A stretch of 32,586 nt of DNA, from the NCBI GenBank assembly GCA_007133465.1, contig SLMP01000108.1, forward strand, positions 1 to 32,586. The letters run 5' to 3'. The notes beneath the pieces are model-generated. The model ran no database searches. It was not told the origin of the DNA and saw only the letters and a program-made list of their open reading frames with translations. Positions within the stretch are counted from its first letter, which is position 1. Each line of letters begins with the position of its first letter. Source of the stretch: Nitriliruptoraceae bacterium (GTDB lineage Bacteria > Actinomycetota > Nitriliruptoria > Nitriliruptorales > Nitriliruptoraceae). Both the position numbers and the translations under genes were made by a program. This document shows positions 13,807 to 20,646 of the stretch, piece after piece.

Positions 13807-15453
13807 ATGGCCGAGGCCCATCGGCGTGGCCCGGAGCTCACCGGGACCTGGCGGCTGGTGCGCCTGGCAGGACGCCGTGACCGCATCCTGCTGCCGGTCT
13901 GGCTGGTGGTCCTGCTCGGGCTCCTCGCCGGCAGCATGGCGAGCATCGCGGCGCTCTACCCGACCGAGGCGGACCGCCTCCAGTACGCCCAGCTGGCGGC
14001 GACCAACCTGGTCGCGCGCGCCTTCGACGGGTTGATGTCGGGCACCAGCCTGGGCGCGGTCGTGATGACCGAGGTGTTCACGGTCCTCGCGCTGCTGACC
14101 GGCATCATGAGTCTCCAGGCGGTCGTGCGGCACACCCGGCTGGAGGAGGAGACGGGACGCGCCGAGCTGGTCGACGCCGCGGTCGTCGGCCGGCACGCGC
14201 GGCTGGTCGCGGCGGTCGTGGTCGCGCTCGTCGCGAACCTCGTGCTCGCGATCGGGACGGCGCTGGTCCTGATCGCCGCCGGCCTGCCGACGGCGGGGTC
14301 GGTCCTGGCCGGGCTGGCGCTCGCCGGTGTCAGCGGCACCTTCGCCGCCGTCGCCGCGGTCACGGCCCAGGTCGTCGGGTCGGCGCGGGGCGCGAACGGC
14401 CTCGGCGGCCTCGTGCTCGGGGTCGCCTTCCTGCTCCGCGCGCTCGGCGACGCGCTCGGCACGGTCGAACCGAGCGGTGTCGAGGTGGTCAGCGCCTGGC
14501 CGTCGTGGTTGTCCCCGATCGGGTGGGGTCAACAGGTCCGGCCGTTCGGTGGCGACCAGACCGGTCCGCTGGTGCTGTTCCTCGGCGCGGTCGCGGCCCT
14601 CCTCGTGGCGTCGTTCGTGCTCGCGTCCCACCGCGACCACGGCGCGGGCCTCCGCGCGGAGCGGCCGGGCCCGGCGCGTGCCTCGCGGGCGCTGACCTCT
14701 CCGGCCGGCCTCGCGTGGCGGCTGCAGCGCGGCGCGCTGCGCGGCTGGACGCTCGGGCTGGCCGTCCTGGCGGCGGCGTTCGGCGGCATCGCCGACGAGG
14801 TGGAGGAGCTGCTCGAGACCAGCGACGAGCTGGTGGCGCTGCTCGGGGAAGGGGCCGCGGGTGACGTGCTGCTCGACCTGTACGCGGCCTTCATGTTCGC
14901 GCTGCTGGGGCTCGCCGTCGCCGCGTACCTGGTGCAGGCACTGCTGCGCGTCCGGATCGAGGAGGCGGGCTACCGGGCCGAGCCCGTCCTCGCGACCCCC
15001 GTCAGCCGGGCCCGCTACCTCGGCGCCCACGTGGGGTTGGCGGCGGCCGGTGCGGGCGTGATCCTGGTGGTGCTCGGCCTCGTCAGCGGGACGGTGGCCG
15101 GGCTCGTGACCGGCGCCTGGGGCGCCCGGTTCGGCGACTGGGTCCTGGCCGCCGTCGTGCAGTTCCCGGCGGTCCTCGTGATCGGTGGGGTGGTCGTCGC
15201 CGTGGTCGGCTGGCTGCCACGGTTCGCCGTGCCGCTCGGCTGGGCGGTCCTGGTCGCGAGCCTGATCCTCGGGCAGTTCGGGGCGCTGTTCGAGTTGCCG
15301 CAGCCGGTGCTGAACCTCTCGCCCTTCACCCACGTCCCGCCGGCGCCGGCGGAGGACGTCCGTGCGCTGCCCTTGCTGGTCCTGCTGGCCGTCGCCACGA
15401 CGCTCACCGTCGCCGGGTTCCTCGGCTTCCGGCGTCGGGACCTGACGACGTGA
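13807..15453 (+). CDS. ABC-2-type transporter permease (antibiotic-exporter-like)
   Basis: The 548-aa integral membrane protein has about twelve hydrophobic segments in two similar halves. The first half starts RDRILLPVWLVVLLGLLAGSMASIAALYP and the second ALRGWTLGLAVLAAAFGGIADEVEELL. The motifs LEEETGRAELVDAAVVGRHARL and IEEAGYRAEPVLATPVSRARYL at equivalent places in the two halves are typical of the 'exporter of polyketide antibiotics' permeases. SPIGWGQQVRPF and LSPFTHVPPAP are also family-typical. GAGGAGG lies 9 nt before the ATG. The ATP-binding partner that normally precedes such permeases is not beside it; the upstream neighbour is the acetyltransferase. Confidence 0.88.
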   Translation: MAEAHRRGPELTGTWRLVRLAGRRDRILLPVWLVVLLGLLAGSMASIAALYPTEADRLQYAQLAATNLVARAFDGLMSGTSLGAVVMTEVFTVLALLTGIMSLQAVVRHTRLEEETGRAELVDAAVVGRHARLVAAVVVALVANLVLAIGTALVLIAAGLPTAGSVLAGLALAGVSGTFAAVAAVTAQVVGSARGANGLGGLVLGVAFLLRALGDALGTVEPSGVEVVSAWPSWLSPIGWGQQVRPFGGDQTGPLVLFLGAVAALLVASFVLASHRDHGAGLRAERPGPARASRALTSPAGLAWRLQRGALRGWTLGLAVLAAAFGGIADEVEELLETSDELVALLGEGAAGDVLLDLYAAFMFALLGLAVAAYLVQALLRVRIEEAGYRAEPVLATPVSRARYLGAHVGLAAAGAGVILVVLGLVSGTVAGLVTGAWGARFGDWVLAAVVQFPAVLVIGGVVVAVVGWLPRFAVPLGWAVLVASLILGQFGALFELPQPVLNLSPFTHVPPAPAEDVRALPLLVLLAVATTLTVAGFLGFRRRDLTT

Positions 15454-15605
15454 GGCGCGGTGACGCCGGGGGGACCCGCGGGTCGCGACGGTGGTGGGCA
15501 TCGCCGATGGTGGTCGTCGAGGTCGGAGGACACTGGCGTCGGGGTCCCCCTCGGGTGCACGATCGCGGTGGAGCGGCCTGCGCCGCGGCGAGGAGGTGAG
15601 CGGTC
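15454..15605. other. Intergenic region with short palindrome
   Basis: The 152 bp contain a perfect 12-bp palindrome GACCCGCGGGTC (15473-15484), 20 bp after the permease stop, possibly part of a weak terminator. GAGGAGG (15590-15596) serves the next gene. Nothing else is supported. Confidence 0.4.
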
Positions 15606-16286
15606 GTGCGGATCCGGGGACGTGGTGCCTGCGGCGGCGTGGCGGCGCTGGTCCTGCTCGCGTCCGTCGCGCCGGCATGCAGCGGCGCGGTCGACGACGC
15701 CGGAGACCAGACCACCGCATCGCCGGAGGTGGCGGAGGAGGAGCCGGAGGCCGCCACCGACGAGGACACGGACACGCCGGAGCCCACCGAGGAACCCATG
15801 GATGCTGCGGACCCCACCGATGAGGCCACGGAGGTCGCCGAACCCACCGACGAGCAACCCACCGACGAGCAACCGGGCGACGCCGTGATCGAGGACGGAC
15901 GGCACCCCACCTTCCTCGTCGCCCTGGACGAGACGGATCCGACCGTCACGTTCGACCTCATCCAGTTCCTCACCGGGGAGCAAGCGGCCGTCGCCTACGC
16001 AGAGGACGTGCCGGATGACCCGGACCCCGGCCCACCGAACGACTACTGGATCCGCAACGAGTCCTCCGAGCTGCGGACCCTGCCCGTCTCCCCCGAGGTC
16101 ACCGTGACCGTGATCCGGCTGGGGGAATCGAGCGGCGCCGATCCCGCGCCCTGGACGCTCGAGGAGCTGCCGGCCCACCTCGCGGCCCAGGCCGGAGCGC
16201 CCGCCGGTCAGCTCGGGTGGAGCCCGTTCTGGTTGACCGTCGAGGACGGGGTCGTCGTCGCGATCGACGAGCAGTACCTGCCGTGA
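15606..16286 (+). CDS. Putative lipoprotein with acidic PTDE-rich linker
   Basis: The 226-aa protein has an N-terminal signal (VRIRGRGACGGVAALVLLASVAPAC) with a lipobox-like APAC at about 22-25. An acidic, Pro/Thr/Glu/Asp-rich linker (about 30-98) contains a short tandem repeat PTDEQPTDEQ. The C-terminal domain (about 100-226) reads FLVALDETDPTVTFDLIQFL, TGEQAAVAYAED, PNDYWIRNESSELRTLPV, WSPFWLTVEDGVVVAIDEQYLP. This looks like a recurrent actinobacterial domain with the NDYYIRNxxxxLRTLPV and VxDGVVxxIxEQYxP signatures. I know no function for it. GTG 15606 is 9 nt after GAGGAGG. Confidence 0.82.
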   Translation: MRIRGRGACGGVAALVLLASVAPACSGAVDDAGDQTTASPEVAEEEPEAATDEDTDTPEPTEEPMDAADPTDEATEVAEPTDEQPTDEQPGDAVIEDGRHPTFLVALDETDPTVTFDLIQFLTGEQAAVAYAEDVPDDPDPGPPNDYWIRNESSELRTLPVSPEVTVTVIRLGESSGADPAPWTLEELPAHLAAQAGAPAGQLGWSPFWLTVEDGVVVAIDEQYLP

Positions 16287-16410
16287 GCTCGCCCGGATCG
16301 GTCCCGTTTGTCGCTGCGCCCGGCACCTGACAGGCTGCAACGCGGCTGCGTCGCAGCCGGCACCGACGCAGCGGGGTGGCCCCTCGCCGCGACCTGGAGG
16401 TCCTGCCCTC

Positions 16411-16605
16411 ATGGGTGTCGAGTACGGGCAGCTGGTCCCGGGGGGTCGCGACACGTCACGCGCCGGCTCCGGGTGGGCCGCCCCCGTCGAGCAGACCCTC
16501 CGGGACGTCCTCGCGTGGGCGCTCGAGTACCGCCTCACCCTCGCGCTGGTCCTCGGCGGCGCGCTGGTCCTGACCCTGCTGCTGCGCCGGTTCGTGCGCG
16601 GATGA
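16411..16605 (+). CDS. Small single-TM protein, first gene of a three-gene operon
   Basis: The 64-aa product has a hydrophilic N-terminus (MGVEYGQLVPGGRDTSRAGS), an amphipathic stretch (VEQTLRDVLAWALEY) and one TM helix at about 41-58 (RLTLALVLGGALVLTLLLRR) with a positively charged end, predicting a cytoplasmic C-terminus. GGAGG lies about 10 nt upstream of the ATG. Its TGA overlaps the ATG of the DUF5995 gene (ATGA at 16602-16605), so the pair should be translationally coupled. The family is not recognised. Confidence 0.68.
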   Translation: MGVEYGQLVPGGRDTSRAGSGWAAPVEQTLRDVLAWALEYRLTLALVLGGALVLTLLLRRFVRG

Positions 16606-17393
16606 CCACCTCGGCGGACGACCTCGCCCCGCTGCTGGCACGGATGGACGCCCAGGTCGTCGAGCTGCGCGACCGTCGGGACGACCGCCGCATCTTCCTC
16701 GCCGTCTACGCGACCATGACCGGCGCGATCCAGCGGGCGCTGGCGGACGGCCGCTTCATGGATCCGAGGTGGACGACGGAGCTCACCACTCGGTTCGCCG
16801 CGCTGTACTTCGACGCCGAGGAGGCGTGGCGGCTCGGCGGCCGCTGTCCCGGCCCGTGGGAGGCGGCGTTCGCCGCGGGCGGGCGACGGCGGATCAGCAC
16901 GTTCGAGCACGCCCTGCTCGGCATCAACGCCCACATCGTCTACGACCTGCCGTTCGCCGTGGCGGCGACCATGCAAGAGGTCGGTGACGTCGTCGACGGC
17001 CGGCTCGAGGCGGCGGTGCTGGTCCGACGCCGACACGACTACGAGGTCGTCAACCAGGTGCTCGCGGAGACGATCGTCGCGGCGCAGGCGGTCCTGGCCC
17101 AGGAGTCCCGCGTGACGAGGTGGCTGGACGTCGCCGCCATGCGACTGGACGAGTACGCGGCCGAACTGCTGCTGCGGGTGTCGCGGACCCAGGGGTGGCA
17201 CGCGGCGCTGGCGCTCGCCGTCGCACGCGACGACGCGGAGTGCGAGGCCGTCCGCCGCCACCTCGACCGTGTGGCATGCAGCTACGTCGAGCGCATCGAC
17301 CTGGGGCGCATGGTCCCGACGGCGGCGGGGCGACGGCTGATGCGGCGGGTCCGGCCTCCCCTGATCGAGTTGATCCGGCCGGACGGAAGCTGA
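16602..17393 (+). CDS. DUF5995 family protein
   Basis: The 263-aa, largely helical protein begins MTTSADDLAPLLARMDAQVV. It has RRIFLAVYATMTGAIQRAL, FMDPRWTTELTTRFAALYFDA and the signature FEHALLGINAHIVYDLPFAV at about 104-123, which marks the DUF5995 family. The conserved His/Asn/Asp residues of that motif hint at a metal or haem-like site, but no activity is known. ATG 16602 overlaps the stop of the small TM protein and no strong ribosome site is seen, so translation is probably coupled. The frame is open upstream to 16308 in sequence that belongs to the small TM gene. The next gene starts 2 nt after its stop. Confidence 0.85.
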   Translation: MTTSADDLAPLLARMDAQVVELRDRRDDRRIFLAVYATMTGAIQRALADGRFMDPRWTTELTTRFAALYFDAEEAWRLGGRCPGPWEAAFAAGGRRRISTFEHALLGINAHIVYDLPFAVAATMQEVGDVVDGRLEAAVLVRRRHDYEVVNQVLAETIVAAQAVLAQESRVTRWLDVAAMRLDEYAAELLLRVSRTQGWHAALALAVARDDAECEAVRRHLDRVACSYVERIDLGRMVPTAAGRRLMRRVRPPLIELIRPDGS

Positions 17394-17395
17394 CG

Positions 17396-17926
17396 GTGGC
17401 CCGGGCGCTCGCTGACGTCGTCCCGCTCGCGCTGGCGATCGCGCTGTCACCGTTCCCGATGATCCCGGCGATCCTGCTGCTGTTCACCGCCCGGCCGCGG
17501 GCGACCGGGGGTGGCTTCCTGGCCGGCTGGGCGATCGGGATCGCGACCGTCGTGATGGCCGTCGCCGCGCTGGCCGGCGGGCTGGAGGGGCGTGACCAGC
17601 CGCCGGCGTGGGCGGCCCCGACCAGGATCGTGCTCGGGCTGGCGCTGCTCGCCCTCGGGGTGCGCAAGTGGCTCCGCCGCCGGGAGACGAAGGGTGCTCC
17701 CGCGTGGATGGCGGCGCTCGACGAAGCGACGCCGACCTCGGCACTGAAGGTCGGGCTGCTGCTGTCAGCCGCCAACCCGAAGATCGTGCTGCTGGCCGCC
17801 GCGACCTCGCGTCAGGTCCGGGTCAGGGCGCGTCGCGGTGCGGGTCAGCCGCCGGTACCCGTCCGTTCGGCGAAGGTCGTCACCCAGCGTTCCTGCGCCG
17901 GTGTCTCCACCGCGGCCCCGGCGTAG
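17396..17926 (+). CDS. C-terminally truncated Sap/GAP-family (SfLAP) membrane protein
   Basis: The 176-aa frame begins VARALADVVPLALAIALSPFPMIPAILLLF, the first TM helix of the Sap/GAP (sulfolipid- or glycopeptidolipid-addressing) family. Loops such as ARPRATGGGFLAGWAIGI and the TM helix IVLGLALLALGVRKWLRRR follow. At residue about 138 the conserved AANPKIVLLAAAT begins the second half, but the sequence then turns into RQVRVRARRGAGQPPVP and further hydrophilic residues read antisense through the opposing phosphatase gene. The remaining TM helices (roughly 80-100 residues) are missing and are not found in other frames. It is probably a non-functional remnant. GTG 17396 has GGAAG 6 nt upstream and follows DUF5995 after 2 nt. 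Confidence 0.7.
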   Translation: MARALADVVPLALAIALSPFPMIPAILLLFTARPRATGGGFLAGWAIGIATVVMAVAALAGGLEGRDQPPAWAAPTRIVLGLALLALGVRKWLRRRETKGAPAWMAALDEATPTSALKVGLLLSAANPKIVLLAAATSRQVRVRARRGAGQPPVPVRSAKVVTQRSCAGVSTAAPA

Positions 17927-18264
17927 TGGTCACGGACCCAGGTCACGGCCTGCGGCGGCGAGAGGCCGGTGAGCACCGCCATGCAGGCCAGCACCGTGCC
18001 GGTGCGGCCGAGCCCGCCGGCGCAGCCGACCTCCACGCCCTCGCCCGCCTGTGCCCGGACGAGCGCGTCCTGGATCGCTGCGGTGGCGTCGGCGTCGTCG
18101 GCCGGGAGACCGAGGTCCGGCCAGCTGACCAGCCGGTGCGGCCAGGTCGGTCGCCAGCGGGGGTCGAGGTAGAGACCGAAGGTCCGCCAGGGGGCGTCAC
18201 CGGTCCGCTCGGACAGCGCGGCGCCGCGCACGACGGTCCCGTCGGGGAGCCGGATCGCGCCCAA
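17845..18264 (-). CDS. Protein-tyrosine phosphatase family protein
   Basis: The 139-aa cytoplasmic protein carries the CX5R phosphatase loop VGCAGGLGRTGT with nucleophile Cys81 and Arg87. A candidate general-acid Asp50 lies in the WPD motif of LVSWPDLGLP. The size fits compact actinobacterial tyrosine/dual-specificity phosphatases. The start is a TTG (18264-18262) with GAGGAGG 7 nt upstream; no ATG or GTG gives a better N-terminus. It begins 3 nt after the DUF2461 gene stop, so the two form an operon. Its 3' end overlaps the truncated Sap-like reading frame on the other strand. The target is not known. Confidence 0.88.
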   Translation of the reverse strand: MGAIRLPDGTVVRGAALSERTGDAPWRTFGLYLDPRWRPTWPHRLVSWPDLGLPADDADATAAIQDALVRAQAGEGVEVGCAGGLGRTGTVLACMAVLTGLSPPQAVTWVRDHYAGAAVETPAQERWVTTFAERTGTGG

Positions 18265-18267
18265 CCG

Positions 18268-18960
18268 TCAACCTCCTCGAGGGCGGCGCGGTTCGAGGGC
18301 CGCGCCGACATGCGTCTCGAGCCAGTCGGCGAGCGGCGCCGCCTCCCGCCACACGGCCTCGATCCGGTCGTACGCCTCGGCGGTGTGCATCCAGTCGGCA
18401 CGGGGCCACGCGCGTGACGCGGCCAGGCGGGTGTGACGCAGCAGTGCGATCCGCGGGTGGTCCGTCGGGTAGCCGCGGGGGGCGCGTTTGAGCTCCGAGC
18501 CGAGCACCTCGAGACCGCCGGTGCGGGCGGCCGTGACCAGCGCGGCCAGCTCCTCGCCCGTGTCCGGGTCGTCGACCGCCCGGCGGAACCGCTCGAGCTG
18601 GTCGCGGGACAGCTCCCAGTAGCCTGCGGCGGCCATCATCCCGGCCGCGTCGAGCTGCACGTACCGGCTGGCGCGCCCGCTGCCGTCGCGGAAGGCGATG
18701 ACCGCGCCGCAGTGGGTCTTGTAGGGGCGCTTGTCCCGGGAGAAGCGCACGTCGCGGTTGGGGCGGAACACCTTGCCGTCGCCGAACCTGTCGGCTGCCG
18801 CACGGGCCAGCAACGCCTCCATCGGGACCCGGATCGCCTGTTCGTAGACCTGCCGGTGCTCGTCGAACCAGGTCTTGTGGTTGTTGTCGTCGTCCCCGAG
18901 CTGGGCATAGAACGTGAACGCGTCCGGAGAGAAGCCGGCGAATGATGGCAGATCGCCCAC
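18268..18960 (-). CDS. DUF2461 (TIGR02453) family protein
   Basis: The 230-aa protein opens FAGFSPDAFTFYAQLGDDDNN and HKTWFDEHRQVYEQAIRVPM, the FxGFxxxxxxFLxxLxxNNxKxWFxxHRxxYE signature of DUF2461. FGDGKVFRPNRDVRFSRDKRPYKTH follows, with the conserved PxRDxRFSxDKxPYKT block at about 75-95. Then come the C-terminal WELSRDQLERFRRAV and LKRAPRGYPTDHPR motifs. The function is unknown, and proteins of this type are soluble. Start GTG 18960 is preceded by AGGAGC. It is the first gene of a leftward pair with the phosphatase and is divergent from the proteasome-like gene 263 bp away. Confidence 0.93.
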   Translation of the reverse strand: MGDLPSFAGFSPDAFTFYAQLGDDDNNHKTWFDEHRQVYEQAIRVPMEALLARAAADRFGDGKVFRPNRDVRFSRDKRPYKTHCGAVIAFRDGSGRASRYVQLDAAGMMAAAGYWELSRDQLERFRRAVDDPDTGEELAALVTAARTGGLEVLGSELKRAPRGYPTDHPRIALLRHTRLAASRAWPRADWMHTAEAYDRIEAVWREAAPLADWLETHVGAALEPRRPRGG

Positions 18961-19223
18961 GGTCCAGCTCCTGCTCAGGTGATCGGACGGTGCGGTCGGG
19001 CTCCATCGTGCCCGACGGGTGGGCGACCTCGAGTGCCCGATCGGCGGGCTACCTCGCGCTGCCCGACGGACGTGGGGCCCACGTCGGGGTACCGGCTGGG
19101 CTGCGACGGCGTCGCTGGCCGGACGGCCGTGGTGGTCCTTGCGGTGGCCGACTCCACTGGGTGAGACGTCGGGCCGGATCGCGGCGTCGCCCGCCGTGGT
19201 GCCGTCCCGCCGAAAGGAACCTC
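18961..19223. other. Divergent intergenic region with degenerate 25-bp tandem repeat
   Basis: This holds the 5' regions of DUF2461 (leftward) and the proteasome-like gene (rightward). Two 25-bp units, 19008-19032 and 19033-19057, match at 20 positions; both start GTGCCCGA and end ACCTCG plus one base. A third partial unit (GCTGCCCGACGG) begins at 19058. AAAGGA at 19213-19218 is the ribosome site for GTG 19224. No clear -35/-10 pair was found. Confidence 0.5.
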
Positions 19224-19928
19224 GTGACCGTCGTCATCGCCCTCCGCTGCGCCGACGGCATCGTGCTCGGCTCCGACTCCCAGGTCACCGAGAGCGACCG
19301 CGGGATGAGCTTCCCGGCCCAGAAGCTCCACCCGCTGGGCGACATGGCCGCGTGGGGCGGGAGCGGCGCCCGGTCCGTGCTGCACGACCTCGAGGTGCTC
19401 TTCGAGCAGGAGGCGGCGGAGATCGTCGGCGCACGCGATGTCGCGCACGCCCTCCAGGAGCGGATGGTGCCGATCCTGCGCCGCCACTACGACCTCTACA
19501 TCCCGGAGGTGCCCGGGAGCGAGGTGGAGGGGTCGCCCTCGGCCTACCTGCTCGCCGTCGGTCACGCGCACGGCGAACCGTTCATCGTGAAGGTCGACCC
19601 GACCGGCCTGGTTGGCCGGTACGAGGAGGTCGGGTTCCACGCGATCGGCAGTGGCGCGCCGATGGCGCAACAGGCCGGCGCCCTGATCGGCCACTACCAG
19701 ATGGGTGAGCGCGACCTCGACTACGGCGTGCTCGCGATCGTGCGGGTGCTCGAGGGTCTGCGGATCAGCCAACCGATGGTCGGCGGTCCGCTCAACCTTG
19801 TCCGCCTCACCCCGGACGGCGCGGAGTTCCTCGACGAGGACGCCATCGAGGAGGCGCGCGAACAGGTCGAGCGCTGGGAGCAGGAGGACCAACGCACCCT
19901 CGACCGGATCTTCGACGGCGGCTCCTGA
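19224..19928 (+). CDS. Proteasome beta-type Ntn hydrolase (bacterial proteasome homologue)
   Basis: The 234-aa protein reads MTVVIALRCADGIVLGSDSQ at the N-terminus. After removal of Met, Thr1 becomes the free nucleophile, with no propeptide. Counting from Thr1, Asp17 (GSDSQ) and Lys33 (PAQKLHPLG) fall exactly at the canonical 20S/HslV catalytic positions, and GSGAPMAQQAGALIGH matches the Ser129-region loop. The C-terminal helix (EEAREQVERWEQEDQRTL) is charged. The domain belongs to the proteasome/HslV/Anbu/BPH superfamily of self-compartmentalising peptidases; which subgroup is uncertain. There are no alpha subunit, ATPase or Pup genes nearby, so it is not the classical prcBA operon. GTG 19224 has AAAGGA upstream. 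Confidence 0.88.
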   Translation: MTVVIALRCADGIVLGSDSQVTESDRGMSFPAQKLHPLGDMAAWGGSGARSVLHDLEVLFEQEAAEIVGARDVAHALQERMVPILRRHYDLYIPEVPGSEVEGSPSAYLLAVGHAHGEPFIVKVDPTGLVGRYEEVGFHAIGSGAPMAQQAGALIGHYQMGERDLDYGVLAIVRVLEGLRISQPMVGGPLNLVRLTPDGAEFLDEDAIEEAREQVERWEQEDQRTLDRIFDGGS

Positions 19929-19944
19929 CGGTCCTCCTCGCCGC

Positions 19945-20646
19945 TCATCCGGTCGGTGGACCAGTTCGACGCGAGGAGCTCGCGCGATCGACCACGACCC
20001 GGGGCGCGGCGAGGTCCGTGTTGTCGACCACCAGCGTGGCCCGCCGCTCCGGCGCACACGTCGCGAGGTAGAGCTGCTGGCCTTCGACGTACCGCCGGTT
20101 GGTCGGCGCGTCGGGGTCGGGGTCGGTCGCGTCGCGGGCGGCACACCGGGCCACCGACACCTCGCACGGCACCGCGAGGAACACCGAGAGGTCCCAGGCC
20201 TCCACGAGCTCGGGACGGTGCAGGAAGATGCCGTCGACGAGGACGACCGCTGCCTCGTCCACCACCTCGACCGCAGGGGTCACCGGCTGCTCCCGCGTGA
20301 CGTCGTACACCGCGCGCACCACCCGCCGGTCGCCGCCCGGCCGCAACGGGTCGAGCAGCCGCCGGCGGAAGGCCGACAGGTCGAAGGAGTCGAGGTAGAA
20401 CCCCTCCGGGGACCTGCTGCCTCGTCGGTAGCGCACGTCCGGCGGATGGTGGAAGCCGTCCACGGACGCGCGGAACGTCACCGCGCCGCGGGCCCGCAAC
20501 GCCGCGGCGAGTTCGTCCGCGAACCGGGTCTTGCCCGCGCCGTCCACGCCGTCGACCGCGACCAGGGATGGCCGCGCCGGCTCCGCCGCAGCCGCGAGCT
20601 GCGTCATCCGTTCGGCGAGCTCATCGAGCAGACCGTTCCGCCTCAT
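19945..20646 (-). CDS. Uridine kinase-like P-loop nucleoside/nucleotide kinase
   Basis: The 233-aa protein has Walker A GVDGAGKT at about 33-40, preceded by the strand PSLVAVD. A substrate-binding region follows, RASVDGFHHPPDVRYRRG with the Asp-Gly-Phe-His motif of uridine-kinase-like proteins. Then come YLDSFDLSAFRRRLLDPL and the strand AAVVLVDGIFLHRPEL (Walker B-like, with the DGxF of this family). NRRYVEGQQLYLATCAPERRATLVVDNTDL is the typical C-terminal lid and end. It probably phosphorylates a nucleoside or related small molecule. The ATG (20646-20644) overlaps the TGA of the upstream lipoprotein gene as ATGA, so expression may depend on reading through that frameshifted gene. It converges on the proteasome-like gene with 16 bp between stops. 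Confidence 0.88.
   Translation of the reverse strand: MRRNGLLDELAERMTQLAAAAEPARPSLVAVDGVDGAGKTRFADELAAALRARGAVTFRASVDGFHHPPDVRYRRGSRSPEGFYLDSFDLSAFRRRLLDPLRPGGDRRVVRAVYDVTREQPVTPAVEVVDEAAVVLVDGIFLHRPELVEAWDLSVFLAVPCEVSVARCAARDATDPDPDAPTNRRYVEGQQLYLATCAPERRATLVVDNTDLAAPRVVVDRASSSRRTGPPTG

Noticed and set aside
19224-19928. Classical Pup-proteasome prcB gene
   Set aside because: It lacks a propeptide and neighbouring prcA, pup or ATPase genes, and the sequence after the catalytic residues differs from PrcB.
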